From positions 1,479,921 to 1,543,920 of the forward strand of contig OZ037867.1 of the NCBI GenBank assembly GCA_964035575.1: 64,000 nucleotides of DNA, in the 5' to 3' direction. The position numbers were made by a program, and so were the translations under genes. Each line of letters begins with the position of its first letter. The first letter of the stretch is position 1. Shown here in pieces: positions 1-10,600 of the stretch. Under the pieces are notes generated by a model. It saw only the letters and a list, made by a program, of their open reading frames with translations. It made no database searches and had not been told where the DNA came from. The DNA comes from Rhynchopus sp. YZ270_cl-10. Its lineage: Eukaryota; Euglenozoa; Diplonemea; Diplonemida; Diplonemidae.

Positions 1-835
1 GCCTGTTTTGCAGCAGGTCTGGAGAGTTGTGGCAACTCGTCTGCTGAGCGTGTGAAGTATCAAGGCAGAGGTTCGCTGTTCAAGTAAAACCTACCCTGGT
101 CATCCTCTGCCTGTCTTGGTTTCTGTCGTGATTGTTTGTGTTTGTGGGCGGGATCAGATGGGTGGAGGGTGTTTACTTTGTGTTTAGCTCGGAGAAGTGG
201 CTTACCCGCCCACTCTCTGTTATTTATTCAGTGTCATTTTTTCATTCATCCCCAAAGTTTGTAGACAGAGTCAAGACCACCTTGGCCAAAAGGGTTTTTT
301 CACCACACTTTTCTTTTGCTTCCATTCGTGGAAGCGTTTGCTTTTCTTCTGTTCCTGGCCTGACGTGTGTTCAACAGGTGTGCTATTTTTACCAAGTGGA
401 ATCCATTTTTCTTTTTCCAGGGGAGGCACTAAAACAAACCATTCTGCAGACAACAAAGCAAAGGCAATGTGTTTTTTATTCTCCCTTCCCTTCTTTTAAG
501 TAAGGAGGATTAGGTCTTCTTTTTTTCCTTTTTTTGCCCCAGAAGTGTGACGCCTGTGTATTCAAATTGATCAAAAAGAATAAAAAACAAACACATAATG
601 CAGTTTCTTGTTTTGTATAAAACTCTGTTGGCTCTACCGTACTCTTCGCCCGCCTTTTATACAAAACTTGAAACACCGACCATTTTTGGTCATCATTTTT
701 TCCTTTTCATTTTTCCATTTCCTTTTTCCTTTTCCATTTCCTGTTCATTTTATTGTCTTTATTGTCTTCTCCATTTCTTCCTTTTTCCTTTCTATTCTCA
801 TAAAAAACTAGTCCAAGTACAAAAAAGAGAAAAAA
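1..835 (+). repeat. Left arm of an 830-bp inverted repeat, poly(A)-ended
   Basis: This arm is the imperfect reverse complement of 1103-1960 (for example the GTGGGCGGGATCAGATGGGT stretch near 147 and its complement near 1785). It ends in an A run near 830-840, and the partner arm, read on the minus strand, also ends in an A run. The two arms therefore look like two copies of one poly(A)-tailed retrosequence inserted in opposite directions on either side of a short reverse-transcriptase fragment. No convincing protein is encoded; the open frames here are T-rich and not conserved between arms. Confidence 0.7.
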
Positions 836-853
836 AAAAACCCGTAAACCCGC

Positions 854-1079
854 AAGCCTGCAAAGGGGCCGGGCCTGGAGGAGGACGTGCGTCCGATTGC
901 GGTTGGGGACACTCTCCGCAGACTGGTGGGAAAGATTCTGTCGGCGCGAGTGCGGGTGCCTGCTAGGACGCTTCTTCTTCGAGGGAACCAGGTGGGGGTG
1001 GCAACGGCAAGGGGGGCGGCAGTGGCGACTGATGTTATCTCGCAGTACGCCGTGCGCAACCGCGGAAAAGGTAAAGTCT
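854..1079 (+). pseudogene. Reverse-transcriptase fragment of family B retrotransposon
   Basis: About 226 bp match the B-family element at roughly 20317-20535 (minus strand) almost base for base; I noticed one substitution. The fragment encodes the RT block around DVRPIAVGDTLRRLVGKIL and the following glycine-rich motif. It has no start, no catalytic YLDD and no downstream domains. It sits at the centre of the inverted repeat and is followed by a long T run, which is the poly(A) end of the minus-strand arm. It is a dead fragment; the near identity to the 20-kb copy implies a recent origin. Confidence 0.85.
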
Positions 1080-1102
1080 TTTTTTTTTTTTTTTTTTTTT
1101 TT

Positions 1103-1960
1103 TGATTTTTTTTCTCTTTTATGTACTTGGTCTTTTTTTGTATGTGAGAATAGAAGAAAGGAAAAAGGAAGAATGGAGTAAACAATAAAGACAATAAAAT
1201 GAACAGGAAAATGGAAAAGGAAAAAGGAAATGAAAAAATGATGACCAAAAAAGGTCGGTGTTTCAAGTTTTAGTATAAAAGGTGGGCGGTAAAGTAAAGT
1301 AAGTGGCCACTTCCTCCTAAACAAAACAAGAAACTGCATCGTGTGTTTGTTTTTTATTCTTTTTAATCAATTTGAATACACAGGCGTCACACTTATGGGG
1401 CAAAAAAAGGAAAAAAAGAAGACCTAATCCTCCTTACTTAAAAGAAGGGAAGGGAGAATAAAAAACACACGTGCCCATTGTTTCGTTGTCTGCAGGATGT
1501 CTTGTTTTAGTGCCTCACCTGGAAAAAGAAAAATGGATTCCACTCAGTAAAAATAGCACACCTGTTGAACACACGTCAGGCCAGGAACAGAAGAAAAGCA
1601 AACGCTTCCACGAATGGAAGCAAAAGAAAAGTGTGGTGAAAAAACCCTTTTGGCCAAGGTGGTCTTGACTCTCTGTCTACATACTTTGGGGATGCATGAA
1701 AAAATGAAACTAGATGATAGATAACAAGGAGTGTGCGAGAGTGGCCCTTCTCCAAGCTAAACAAAAAGCAAACACCCTCCACCCATCTGATCCCGCCCAC
1801 AAACACAAACAATCACGACAGAAAACAAAACAGGCAGAGGATGACCAGGGTAGGTTTTACTTGGACAGCGAACCTCTGCCTTGATTCCTCTCACGCTCAG
1901 CAGGCGAGTTGCCTCAACTCTCCAGACCTGTGCTGCAACACAGGCCTGCACCTTTAGCCG
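1103..1960 (-). repeat. Right arm of the 830-bp inverted repeat
   Basis: Reverse-complement partner of 1-835. Read on the minus strand it ends in a long A run near 1078-1102, interrupted once by TC, consistent with a retrotransposed poly(A) tail. Together with the left arm and the RT fragment it could form a long hairpin transcript. No coding potential is supported. Confidence 0.7.
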
Positions 1961-2040
1961 CTTTTCGCTTCATGCCCCTCATCTGGCGCACTACTAACGG
2001 GGGACGCCCCATGTAGGCACATCGGTAGGATTTCGTCTTA

Positions 2041-3623
2041 ACATAGTTTTTTGTGTAAAAAAAAATGAACCCCTGTGTAAAAAAAAATGAACCCCTTGTG
2101 TAAAAAAAAATGAACCCCTTGTGTAAAAAAAAATGAACCCCTTGTGTAAAAAAAAATGAACCCCTTGTGTAAAAAAAAATGAACCCCTGTAAAAAAAAAT
2201 GAACCCCTGTAAAAAAAAATGAACCCCTTGTAAAAAAAAAATGAACCCCTTGTAAAAAAAAATGAACCCCTTGTAAAAAAAAATGAACCCCTTGTAAAAA
2301 AAAATGAACCCCTTGTAAAAAAAAATGAACCCCTTGTAAAAAAAAATGAACCCCTTGTAAAAAAAAATGAACCCCTTTGTAAAAAAAAATGAACCCCTTT
2401 GTAAAAAAAAATGAACCCCTTTGTAAAAAAAAATGAACCCCTTTGTAAAAAAAAATGAACCCCTTTGTAAAAAAAAATGAACCCCTTGTAAAAAAAAATG
2501 AACCCCTTGTAAAAAAAAATGAACCCCTTGTAAAAAAAAATGAACCCCTTGTAAAAAAAAATGAACCCCTTGTAAAAAAAAATGAACCCCTTGTAAAAAA
2601 AAATGAACCCCTTGTAAAAAAAAATGAACCCCTTGTAAAAAAAAATGAACCCCTTGTAAAAAAAAATGAACCCCTTGTAAAAAAAAATGAACCCCTTGTA
2701 AAAAAAAATGAACCCCTTGTAAAAAAAAATGAACCCCTTGTAAAAAAAAATGAACCCCTTGTAAAAAAAAATGAACCCCTTGTAAAAAAAAATGAACCCC
2801 TTGTAAAAAAAAATGAACCCCTTTTTGTAAAAAAAAATGAACCCCTTTTTGTAAAAAAAAATGAACCCCTGTAAAAAAAAATGAACCCCTGTAAAAAAAA
2901 ATGAACCCCTGTAAAAAAAAATGAACCCCTGTAAAAAAAAATGAACCCCTGTAAAAAAAAATGAACCCCTGTAAAAAAAAATGAACCCCTGTAAAAAAAA
3001 ATGAACCCCTTGTAAAAAAAAATGAACCCCTTGTAAAAAAAAATGAACCCCTTGTAAAAAAAAATGAACCCCTTTGTAAAAAAAAATGAACCCCTTTTGT
3101 AAAAAAAAATGAACCCCTGTAAAAAAAAATGAACCCCTGTAAAAAAAAATGAACCCCTTGTAAAAAAAAATGAACCCCTTGTAAAAAAAAATGAACCCCT
3201 TGTAAAAAAAAATGAACCCCTTTTTGTAAAAAAAAATGAACCCCTTTTTGTAAAAAAAAATGAACCCCTGTAAAAAAAAATGAACCCCTGTAAAAAAAAA
3301 TGAACCCCTGTAAAAAAAAATGAACCCCTGTAAAAAAAAATGAACCCCTGTAAAAAAAAATGAACCCCTGTAAAAAAAAATGAACCCCTGTAAAAAAAAA
3401 TGAACCCCTGTAAAAAAAAATGAACCCCTGTAAAAAAAAATGAACCCCTGTAAAAAAAAATGAACCCCTGTAAAAAAAAATGAACCCCTTGTAAAAAAAA
3501 ATGAACCCCTTGTAAAAAAAAATGAACCCCTTGTAAAAAAAAATGAACCCCTGTAAAAAAAAATGAACCCCTGTAAAAAAAAATGAACCCCTTGTAAAAA
3601 AAAATGAACCCCTGTAAAAAAAA
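2041..3623 (+). repeat. Minisatellite, 19-24 bp unit (GTAAAAAAAAATGAACCCC + T-run)
   Basis: Roughly 75 tandem copies of a unit made of an A9 tract, TGAACCCC and a variable T run, then G. The first copies carry an extra TG. Units with one, two, three or five T's are clustered in blocks; two blocks with the five-T variant (near 2820 and near 3215) are each followed by runs of the one-T variant, so larger blocks were duplicated. The array is stop-free in several frames, which creates long artificial ORFs of FFLQGVH-type repeats; these are not genes. Confidence 0.97.
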
Positions 3624-5691
3624 ACACACGTGTGGTGGCCTGGCATGTCTGCACTGCGCTCAGGGGTCCAAGCACTGCCCTCTGTCGCAAATTGGCAGGG
3701 CGGAATACTTCAGTGCCCTGTCTTTTTTGCACTCGAATGTTCCGGCTCAGGCTGCCTCTGCGGAGGGGAGCGGAGACCCACCACCTAAACGGGCTCCTTC
3801 TCCAGCAGTGCCAGCTCCCGAGGGCGAGGAAGTCGAGGAGGTAGACACGCCAATGGCGGGCGAAGAGGGGAGCCTGGCGCAGCAGGCAGAACAGAAGCAG
3901 CAGAAGCACGAGAAGCAACGGAAACAGCAGAAGCAGCAACAACAAAAGGCGGACCAGGAGAAGAAGGAAGCGTTGCAGCGTGCGTCGGACGCGTGGCAGC
4001 AAGCCCTGGAGGTACGGCGGGAGCATCGTCGGTCGTGGGGACCGGATTTGGCCGCGCTTCGGGGCACTTTTGGCGACCGCCAGCAGGAGTTGAGTCGTTT
4101 CCTGGAGGAACAGAATGTGCGTCTGGACCAGGCGAAGGCGGCGGACAGGCATCGTGTGGAGGAGCTGACCGCCAGGCACAAGCGGGAACTCGCAGAGGAC
4201 GCGAAGAAGATGCATGCGCAGTACTTGGAAGACTGCGATCGGCACCCCGAAGCAGGAGAGTCGCTCCGGGCGGAGTATGACAGGCAACGCTGCGAGAGGC
4301 ATTACGCCATCGCAGCTAAGCATGAGTCGGAGCAGAAGGCGACCACTCTGTTGTTGACGGCGGTGAACCTCTCCCGACAGCTGGAGGCAGAACGCATGGT
4401 GGCATACGGGCGGTGCTTTGGGGTGGTGTGCGAAGGGCGGCTATTCCTCCCCTGCCATGCGGTGCGGAGAGCGGTGGGCGACGACCCTGAAGGACTCGAA
4501 CCTGACTGTGTCGGCGACTGGATGGCTCTCTTTGGTCCTCAAGGTGCTTCTCCGTGCCCGGGCGAGTTCCTGTACTGCTGGGCGACACAGCAGCCGTGGA
4601 GTGGGAACGGGGAGGGGGACGGTGATTGCCCGGAGTCGGTGGTCGCCCGTCAGGCGGTTAGGAAGATAGCAGGGGAGGCCGGATACTGCGACACCTGGGG
4701 CAAGACCAGCGCGGTCATCGTCGTTCGGGAAGGCAGGGTCAGCTGGGGAACCCCTTCTCGGGATCAGCTGGAGGAGGAGGTGGGGCGACAGGCCGAGGCG
4801 GCAGACACCGAGGTGCGTGTGAAGGTGGAGGAGATGGATGATGATGAGCAGGAGCAGGAGGAGGACCTCGACACCGCGATGGAGGGGGCGGATCGCTCGC
4901 ATTCTCTGTCAGTGGAAGGCATCCCTGACCAGAAGAAGCAAGCGAGGGTGAGGGAATTGCTGAGGGCGCAGAGCGAGGCTTGGATGTGGACGGAGGAGGA
5001 GCGGACGGAGAGGGGGGGTCTTTTCCCGTGCCTCACCATGGGGTCGCCGGTGCCTTCTTCTGTGACGAAGTGGATCTCCCTGTTCCACTACCGTCAGGGA
5101 GAGAAACAGGATGGCAGACCCTTGTTGTCACTCCCCCTCTCTACCGCTACTTTCACTCAGTGGTATGAGGTGATGAAGGTGGTGGGTTTGCATGAGTGGT
5201 CGGTTAAGGAAAAGTGCAAGGCAAAGTCGACGTTGCATGCCCTGACGGACAACCGGAGCACTAGGGGGCAGGCCTTTGCAGCGGAGAGTACAAGGAGGGA
5301 GAATGAGGCACGAGCGGCTCGAGAGGGAATAGGCCGACAACCTCAAGCCTCCTCTTCTTCTTCTTCTTCCTCCACCTCTGCAGGCCGTGGCACTACAACC
5401 TCCATCGCCCAACCTGCAGTCTCCACTTCTTCCTCCTCCTCATCGGCAGGCCGTGGCAATGCAACCTCCTCCGCCCAACCTGCTCCTTCCCCAGCTCCCA
5501 AAGGACCCCAGCGCCATGCAGCTCAGGGTAGGTCCAACACGTCGAACGTGTTCACCGACGCAGTGGCACAAGCGACGCAGCATGTGCTCTCGCCCCAGGA
5601 GGTGCAGAGAGGGCGCAATGGTCGCGGTGGTGGACAGAAGGGGAGACAGAGCGGAGGAAGGAAGGGGAAAAAGGGGAATAAAAAGAATTAG
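3624..5691 (+). pseudogene. C-terminal part of family B retrotransposon protein
   Basis: The frame begins in TCGGLACLHCAQGSKHC, the second half of the zinc ribbon, so the RT, endonuclease and both OTU-like domains are missing. Visible parts in order are the Cys/His remnant, a charged Gln/Lys/Glu-rich coiled-coil-like stretch (about nt 3870-4330), a long region of unknown fold, an acidic segment (about nt 4820-4880), a conserved tail motif starting VPSSVTKWISLF (about nt 5050), a Ser-rich tract and a basic Gly/Lys/Arg end. It differs from the full-length homologue at only a few residues. It has no start of its own and is not expected to act alone. Confidence 0.85.
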
Positions 5692-6570
5692 AGAGTTAGA
5701 GAGTTAGAGGGTGAGAGTGTGTGTGTAGAAGCGTGTAGAGAATGACAGTTTGCCCCATGTTTATTTTTAACCCTTTTTATTTTGTGTTTTTTGTTCTTTT
5801 CATCCTTTGGGGTTTGCCCCCCCTTTCCCCCCTTTCCGCCCCCCTTCCTATTTGTTAATATTTTTGGTTGGCTGCTGGCTAGGACGGGTCTACCCCAGCG
5901 ACGGCCCTTACCCCTTGGACGAGGCTCTGAGGGTAGAGGGCAGTCTCGGAGGAAGACCTGTCTAAGAGCCAGGCCAGTGGCATCAGGAGCCATTGGGCCA
6001 CTTTTATAGATTGTGCAGTAGAGTAGAGTTTGTACAGAACTCTTGTCCTTTGAGTTCCTTTTTTCACTCCTTTAGTTTTTCATTTTTACCTTGTGAAGGT
6101 CAATTTCAATTTTTCATTTTTCAAAACCACCACAGGTAAGCACGAGACCCACCATTGTTGTTGTTGATTTTGTTGTGCGTTATTGTTGTTTTACCCTTTG
6201 GGTGTCAGTCAGTCGGGTCAGGTCACACTTACAGAAGTTCTCAAAAATTTTCACCAAAAAGAAAACTACTAAAAAGATTATGGAACTTCCTTTTTATTTG
6301 TTTGTGTGTTACAGAGGAAACGGCTCACTCAATCCCCTCCTTCTCCTCCCCTCCCCTCCCCAAGACAAAGCAAAATAAAACTACACCGGTAGACAGAGCA
6401 ACCCTCCCGTCCCATCCCCTCCCCTTTTCCTTTTGGGAAAAATTGCACTCACATACGACCCTTTTGCTTATTTGCAGGGAAGTGTTGGTTGTAGTTGTCC
6501 CACATGCTTTCTATTTTAGTGCCACTAACTGTGTTTTCAGGCACTGTCTTGCCAGTACAATAGTAAAGTT
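5692..6570 (+). other. 3' UTR of family B copy B1
   Basis: Non-coding, pyrimidine-rich sequence matching 14620-15484 on the minus strand until ACAATAGTAAAGT, where the two copies diverge. B1 continues into TGAACAACCCGC and poly(A); the long copy continues into a different 80-bp end. The B1 end resembles the terminal TTGAACAACACC of family A. Confidence 0.8.
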
Positions 6571-6626
6571 GAACAACCCGCAAAAAAAAAAAAAAAATGG
6601 GAGGAAAAGTACACGGAGTGGCCTTC

Positions 6627-7288
6627 CTTGCACAGCATCCTTGCACAGCATCCTTGCACAGCATCCTTGCACAGCATCCTTGCACAGCATCCTTGCACAG
6701 CATCCTTGCACAGCATCCTTGCACAGCATCCTTGCACAGCATCCTTGCACAGCATCCTTGCACAGCATCCTTGCACAGCATCCTTGCACAGCATCCTTGC
6801 ACAGCATCCTTGCACAGCATCCTTGCACAGCATCCTTGCACAGCATCCTTGCACAGCATCCTTGCACAGCATCCTTGCACAGCATCCTTGCACAGCATCC
6901 TTGCACAGCATCCTTGCACAGCATCCTTGCACAGCATCCTTGCACAGCATCCTTGCACAGCATCCTTGCACAGCATCCTTGCACAGCATCCTTGCACAGC
7001 ATCCTTGCACAGCATCCTTGCACAGCATCCTTGCACAGCATCCTTGCACAGCATCCTTGCACAGCATCCTTGCACAGCATCCTTGCACAGCATCCTTGCA
7101 CAGCATCCTTGCACAGCATCCTTGCACAGCATCCTTGCACAGCATCCTTGCACAGCATCCTTGCACAGCATCCTTGCACAGCATCCTTGCACAGCATCCT
7201 TGCACAGCATCCTTGCACAGCATCCTTGCACAGCATCCTTGCACAGCATCCTTGCACAGCATCCTTGCACAGCATCCTTGCACAGCAT
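6627..7288 (+). repeat. Minisatellite, 13-bp unit CCTTGCACAGCAT
   Basis: About 51 near-perfect copies of a 13-bp unit. Because 13 is not a multiple of 3, every frame on both strands stays open and translates as repeats such as LHSILAQHPCTAS; none is a gene. Two more units reappear at 14452-14479, just after the poly(A) tail of element A, so element A lies inside this array. Confidence 0.98.
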
Positions 7289-7390
7289 CCCTCCCCCTTT
7301 CCTTTGTTTTATTGTGAGCCTTGTACGCCTCCACGGGGCGGTCCCTGGGCAACGGTAGAGGGTGCAAGCCGGCGAAAAAAAAAAAAAAAC

Positions 7391-7470
7391 TCGGACTTCG
7401 GAAGTTTCTGTGATACGGAAGAAGCCAACGGGTGGTAGTGAGCTGTGCTCTCGGTGGAAGGGCGTGTCTG

Positions 7471-7514
<44 letters not shown>

Positions 7515-7670
7515 GTCTGAAAAGGACACAACCAGGAGACCGAGGGGCTGCTGGTCGGAAACACCCCAGGTATGTGTAAAAAGGGTGTAGGACGGCTAGC
7601 AGCGGAAAGGTCCTCAGCCTGACCTGCGCCTCCCCACTTCTTCTTCAGGGGAGGAGGGCAAAGGGGACAA
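7391..7670 (+). promoter_or_regulatory. Conserved retrotransposon leader (A copy)
   Basis: The segment from CGGACTTCGGAAGTTTCTG to GGGGACAAGTG is also found at 24761-24994 (+) and 34208-34430 (-), with high identity outside one poly(A) insertion. It holds CCCAGGTATGTG near 7566 and a polypyrimidine tract ending TTCTTCTTCAG at 7647. In a trans-splicing organism the second is a good spliced-leader acceptor; the pair could also define a short cis-intron of about 80 nt. Every copy joins the protein-coding part at the same GACAAGTG. Confidence 0.75.
7464..7519 (+). mobile_element. Poly(A)-only insertion with short target duplication
   Basis: In the other leader copies GTGTCTGAAAAGGACAC is continuous. 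Here GTGTCTG is followed by 42 A's, then GTGTCTGAAAAGGACAC begins again. The duplicated GTGTCTGA on both sides of a pure A tract is what an extreme 5' truncation of a retrotransposition event would leave. Confidence 0.65.
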
Positions 7671-10600
7671 GTGTACAACAACAACAACTACAACAACAGT
7701 GGCAGACAGTGGATGCGCGGGCGGACACTAGATGTGCGGGCGGACAGCATCAGCAGCAACAACAGCAACTACAACAACGGTGGCAGACAGTGGATGCGCG
7801 GGCGGACACAGGATGTGCGGGCGGACAGTATCAGCAGCAACAACAGCAACTACAACAACAACCGTAACACCAGCAACAACAACAGCATCAGCAGCACCTG
7901 CAGCAGCACCGACAGCAACAGCAACAGCAGCAGCAGCAACTGCAGCAACAGGTCCTTGAACTGGACCAAGGCACAGGCGAGCAGGTTCCGTCGGCGCAAG
8001 GCGCCATGCAAGCGTCCGCCCTCTCAACTTTTCCGCAGGATAAGGGCAGCCGTTGTGAGAGTGGCTTTGCAGTGGGTGGCCATCTGGGCTCTGGTTTGCG
8101 TGGGGTATGAGCTTGGGAGATCGGCGCCACGGGCTTTGGGTTGTGCACTGATCCGGGACGCAGAGCTGCTGAGTGTGCTGCTGAGGAAGGGGCTCCTACA
8201 GGGCCGATACAGAGCACGTAGCGGGAGGCTGTGGTTGCGAGTACTTGCCAGCAGGGTGTGGGTTTTCATGCAGAGGTTGAGGCGACCGGCGGGGACAGGG
8301 GACGGGTGGGAGCTGTCACCTCAGAGCATAAGCCTGGGGCCCGGGGCGCTGGCAGGTGGAGCAGACGGGGACATCAACCCGGAGGAGGCGGCAAACCTTG
8401 ACGCATTCCTCGAGGTGCATGGGGGGAAGAGGGTGCCGAACGCAGCCAACGGCGAGTGCATGTACGTGGCCTTACTGGGTAAGAAGAACGCGCTGTACTT
8501 GGATGTCAGCAAAGCACGCACTGAGCTGGCTGACAGAGCGTGGGTCACGAAGGTGAAGACCGGTCTCAGACGCTACTTCGAGACCGAGGCACAGCTGTCA
8601 AGCTTCATTGACGGCCTCACCAACCCTGAGGTGTGGGGCAACCACCTCACCCTACACCTGGCAGCAAATGCATGGTCCACCACGATAGCGGTAGTGCAGC
8701 CTGGGCCGAATCCAGTGGTGACGATCAACCCCGCAGCCTCATCGAAAGACTTGCGGACGCAGAAAGACCGCCGCGTCAGGGTAGTTTCACTCCTCAATAA
8801 TCACTATGAGGAAGTGCAAATGGACCCAAAGAACGCCCTGGCAATGGTCCAGTCGGCCCCCTTCGCAGAGCTTGACCCGAAAGGCCTAACAGCAACACCC
8901 ATCCCTGCCATGACGAAGGAGTCGCCTTCTCCTCTGGGGGCTGATGCACCGAGGCTCTTCTGCCCTGTTCCGTGTTGCAACGGAAGCAGTCTACACCGTC
9001 CCCAGCCCTTCTCTGTTCCCGGCCTGCGCACACACATCGGTGCACACCTGTCTTCCGGCGACCACATCCCCCACGACACCCTCAACAAGTTGGGGTTAGG
9101 ACAGTGTGAAGCGTGTGGGGGGATACGGTCGGCATCGAAGGAGACATGTCTTCAGTGTGCGAAACTGGTAAAGGCGATCGCAAAGCCCACACCCAGGGAA
9201 CGCACCGCAGTGGAAAAGGCAGACGACGTTGACTTGCCGGAGTGGTGGGAGATAGCTCAAATCCCCATCAGGACAACAGATGCGATCCCCACGAGCATCG
9301 ACCGTCCAGCCGCTGTGGAGTTCACCCAGGCACTTGAGGATGTGGCCGCAGTTGGCGATGAGGCAAGCTGGAAACGTTTGTGCATGTTCGCGAAGCTGGT
9401 CCTACCGGCGAAGCGAGGTGGGAAGCACCTCAAGACGAAGGTGGCAGTCTTGCGGCAGAAGGATGTGGATGAGTGGAGAGAAGGTGAGATCGCAGCAATG
9501 TGGCGAGCAGCTGCGAATCGCACAGGCGGTACGAAGAAGGAGAAGGAGCGGAAGGAACCAACGTGGGAAGAAAGGGAGAAGGCGATGGTCCGGGAGGTGC
9601 GGAATGGGAGGATGGCAGCAGGGATGAGCCGCCTCCACAAGGGTGGGCTGGCAGAGCGTACTGAGGAATCCACAGACATCCTCCGCAGAAAGCACCCCCA
9701 TGAGGAACCCCAACCTGCCACTTCTCTGCCGGAAATTGCTTCCGAGCCGCTGAAGCCGATCGCCGCCCTCAAAGCCATAAATAGCATGGCAAAGGGCTCT
9801 GCTCCAGGTCCCTTTGGTCTGCGCGGGGATCACCTCAAGGGGTGGATGGTCAAACACCCGGACCTGAACATCTTGCCACTGATGACGCAAGTCCTGGACC
9901 TGCTGCGACGCGGGAAAGCCCCCTCCGAGACAGCTATGTTCATGGCAGGAGCTACTCTGGTGGCGTTAAAGAAGGGTGACCAAGGCGACGTCCGCCCCAT
10001 CTCTGCAGGCAACACACTTCGGCGAGTCGTGAGCAAGATCGAGGTGGCGTCTGTGAGGGAAAAGGCACGAGGAGTGCTGCTGCCAGGGAGACAAGTTGGG
10101 GTGGCGGTGGACGGTGGACTGGAAGCGGCGACAATGGTTGTGGCAGCATACGCAAAACGACACCAGGGGAGCGACAAAGTGATCGTACAGATTGACTACG
10201 AGAACGCATTCAACAGCATCTTTCGCAAGACTTTTCTGGAAGCCACAAGGAAATATCTCCCGTCCATTTCACCGTGGGTCGAATGGTGCTACAACTCCCA
10301 CACCGGGCTAGTGTATGGTGACGAGATGATCCCATCCACCAGAGGCGCGCAGCAAGGCGACCCCGCAGGGCCCCTACTCTTCTCCCTGGGGATCAAAGCA
10401 CTGACAGACGAAGTGCGTGCAGTCCAGGGCATCGACTGTAGCATCTGGTACCTCGATGATGGGACGATCATGGGGAACCCAGAGGCGGTGGCTCGAGCGC
10501 TGGAGTTAGTGAGGACACGCAGTGCGGAGCTGGGGCTGAAGGTGAAGCTGTCAAAGTGTGAAGTCATCGCCCTAGGACAGCAGACTCCGTTGGACCTGGA

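Larger units (their letters stand above)
3624..6590 (+). mobile_element. Family B retrotransposon, 5'-truncated copy (B1)
   Basis: The sequence from 3624 to about 6570 is nearly identical to the 3' part of the long B copy on the minus strand at 14.6-17.55 kb. It starts inside the zinc-ribbon codons of the C-terminal domain, directly at the edge of the A-rich minisatellite. It carries the 3' coding end and an 0.88-kb 3' UTR and finishes with TTGAACAACCCGC plus 15 A's. Few coding differences from the long copy are visible, so the insertion is young. The 5' truncation and poly(A) tail are typical of target-primed reverse transcription. Confidence 0.9.

Noticed and set aside
1914-4323. Very long minus-strand ORFs of FFLQGVH/RGSFFFT repeats
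   Set aside because: They are translations of the A9 minisatellite in three frames at once; no start context, no composition of a real protein.
6449-7687. ORFs of up to 430 codons over the 13-bp repeat on both strands
   Set aside because: A 13-bp stop-free unit opens every frame; the same sequence gives LHSILAQHPCTAS and CCARMLCKDAVQG repeats.
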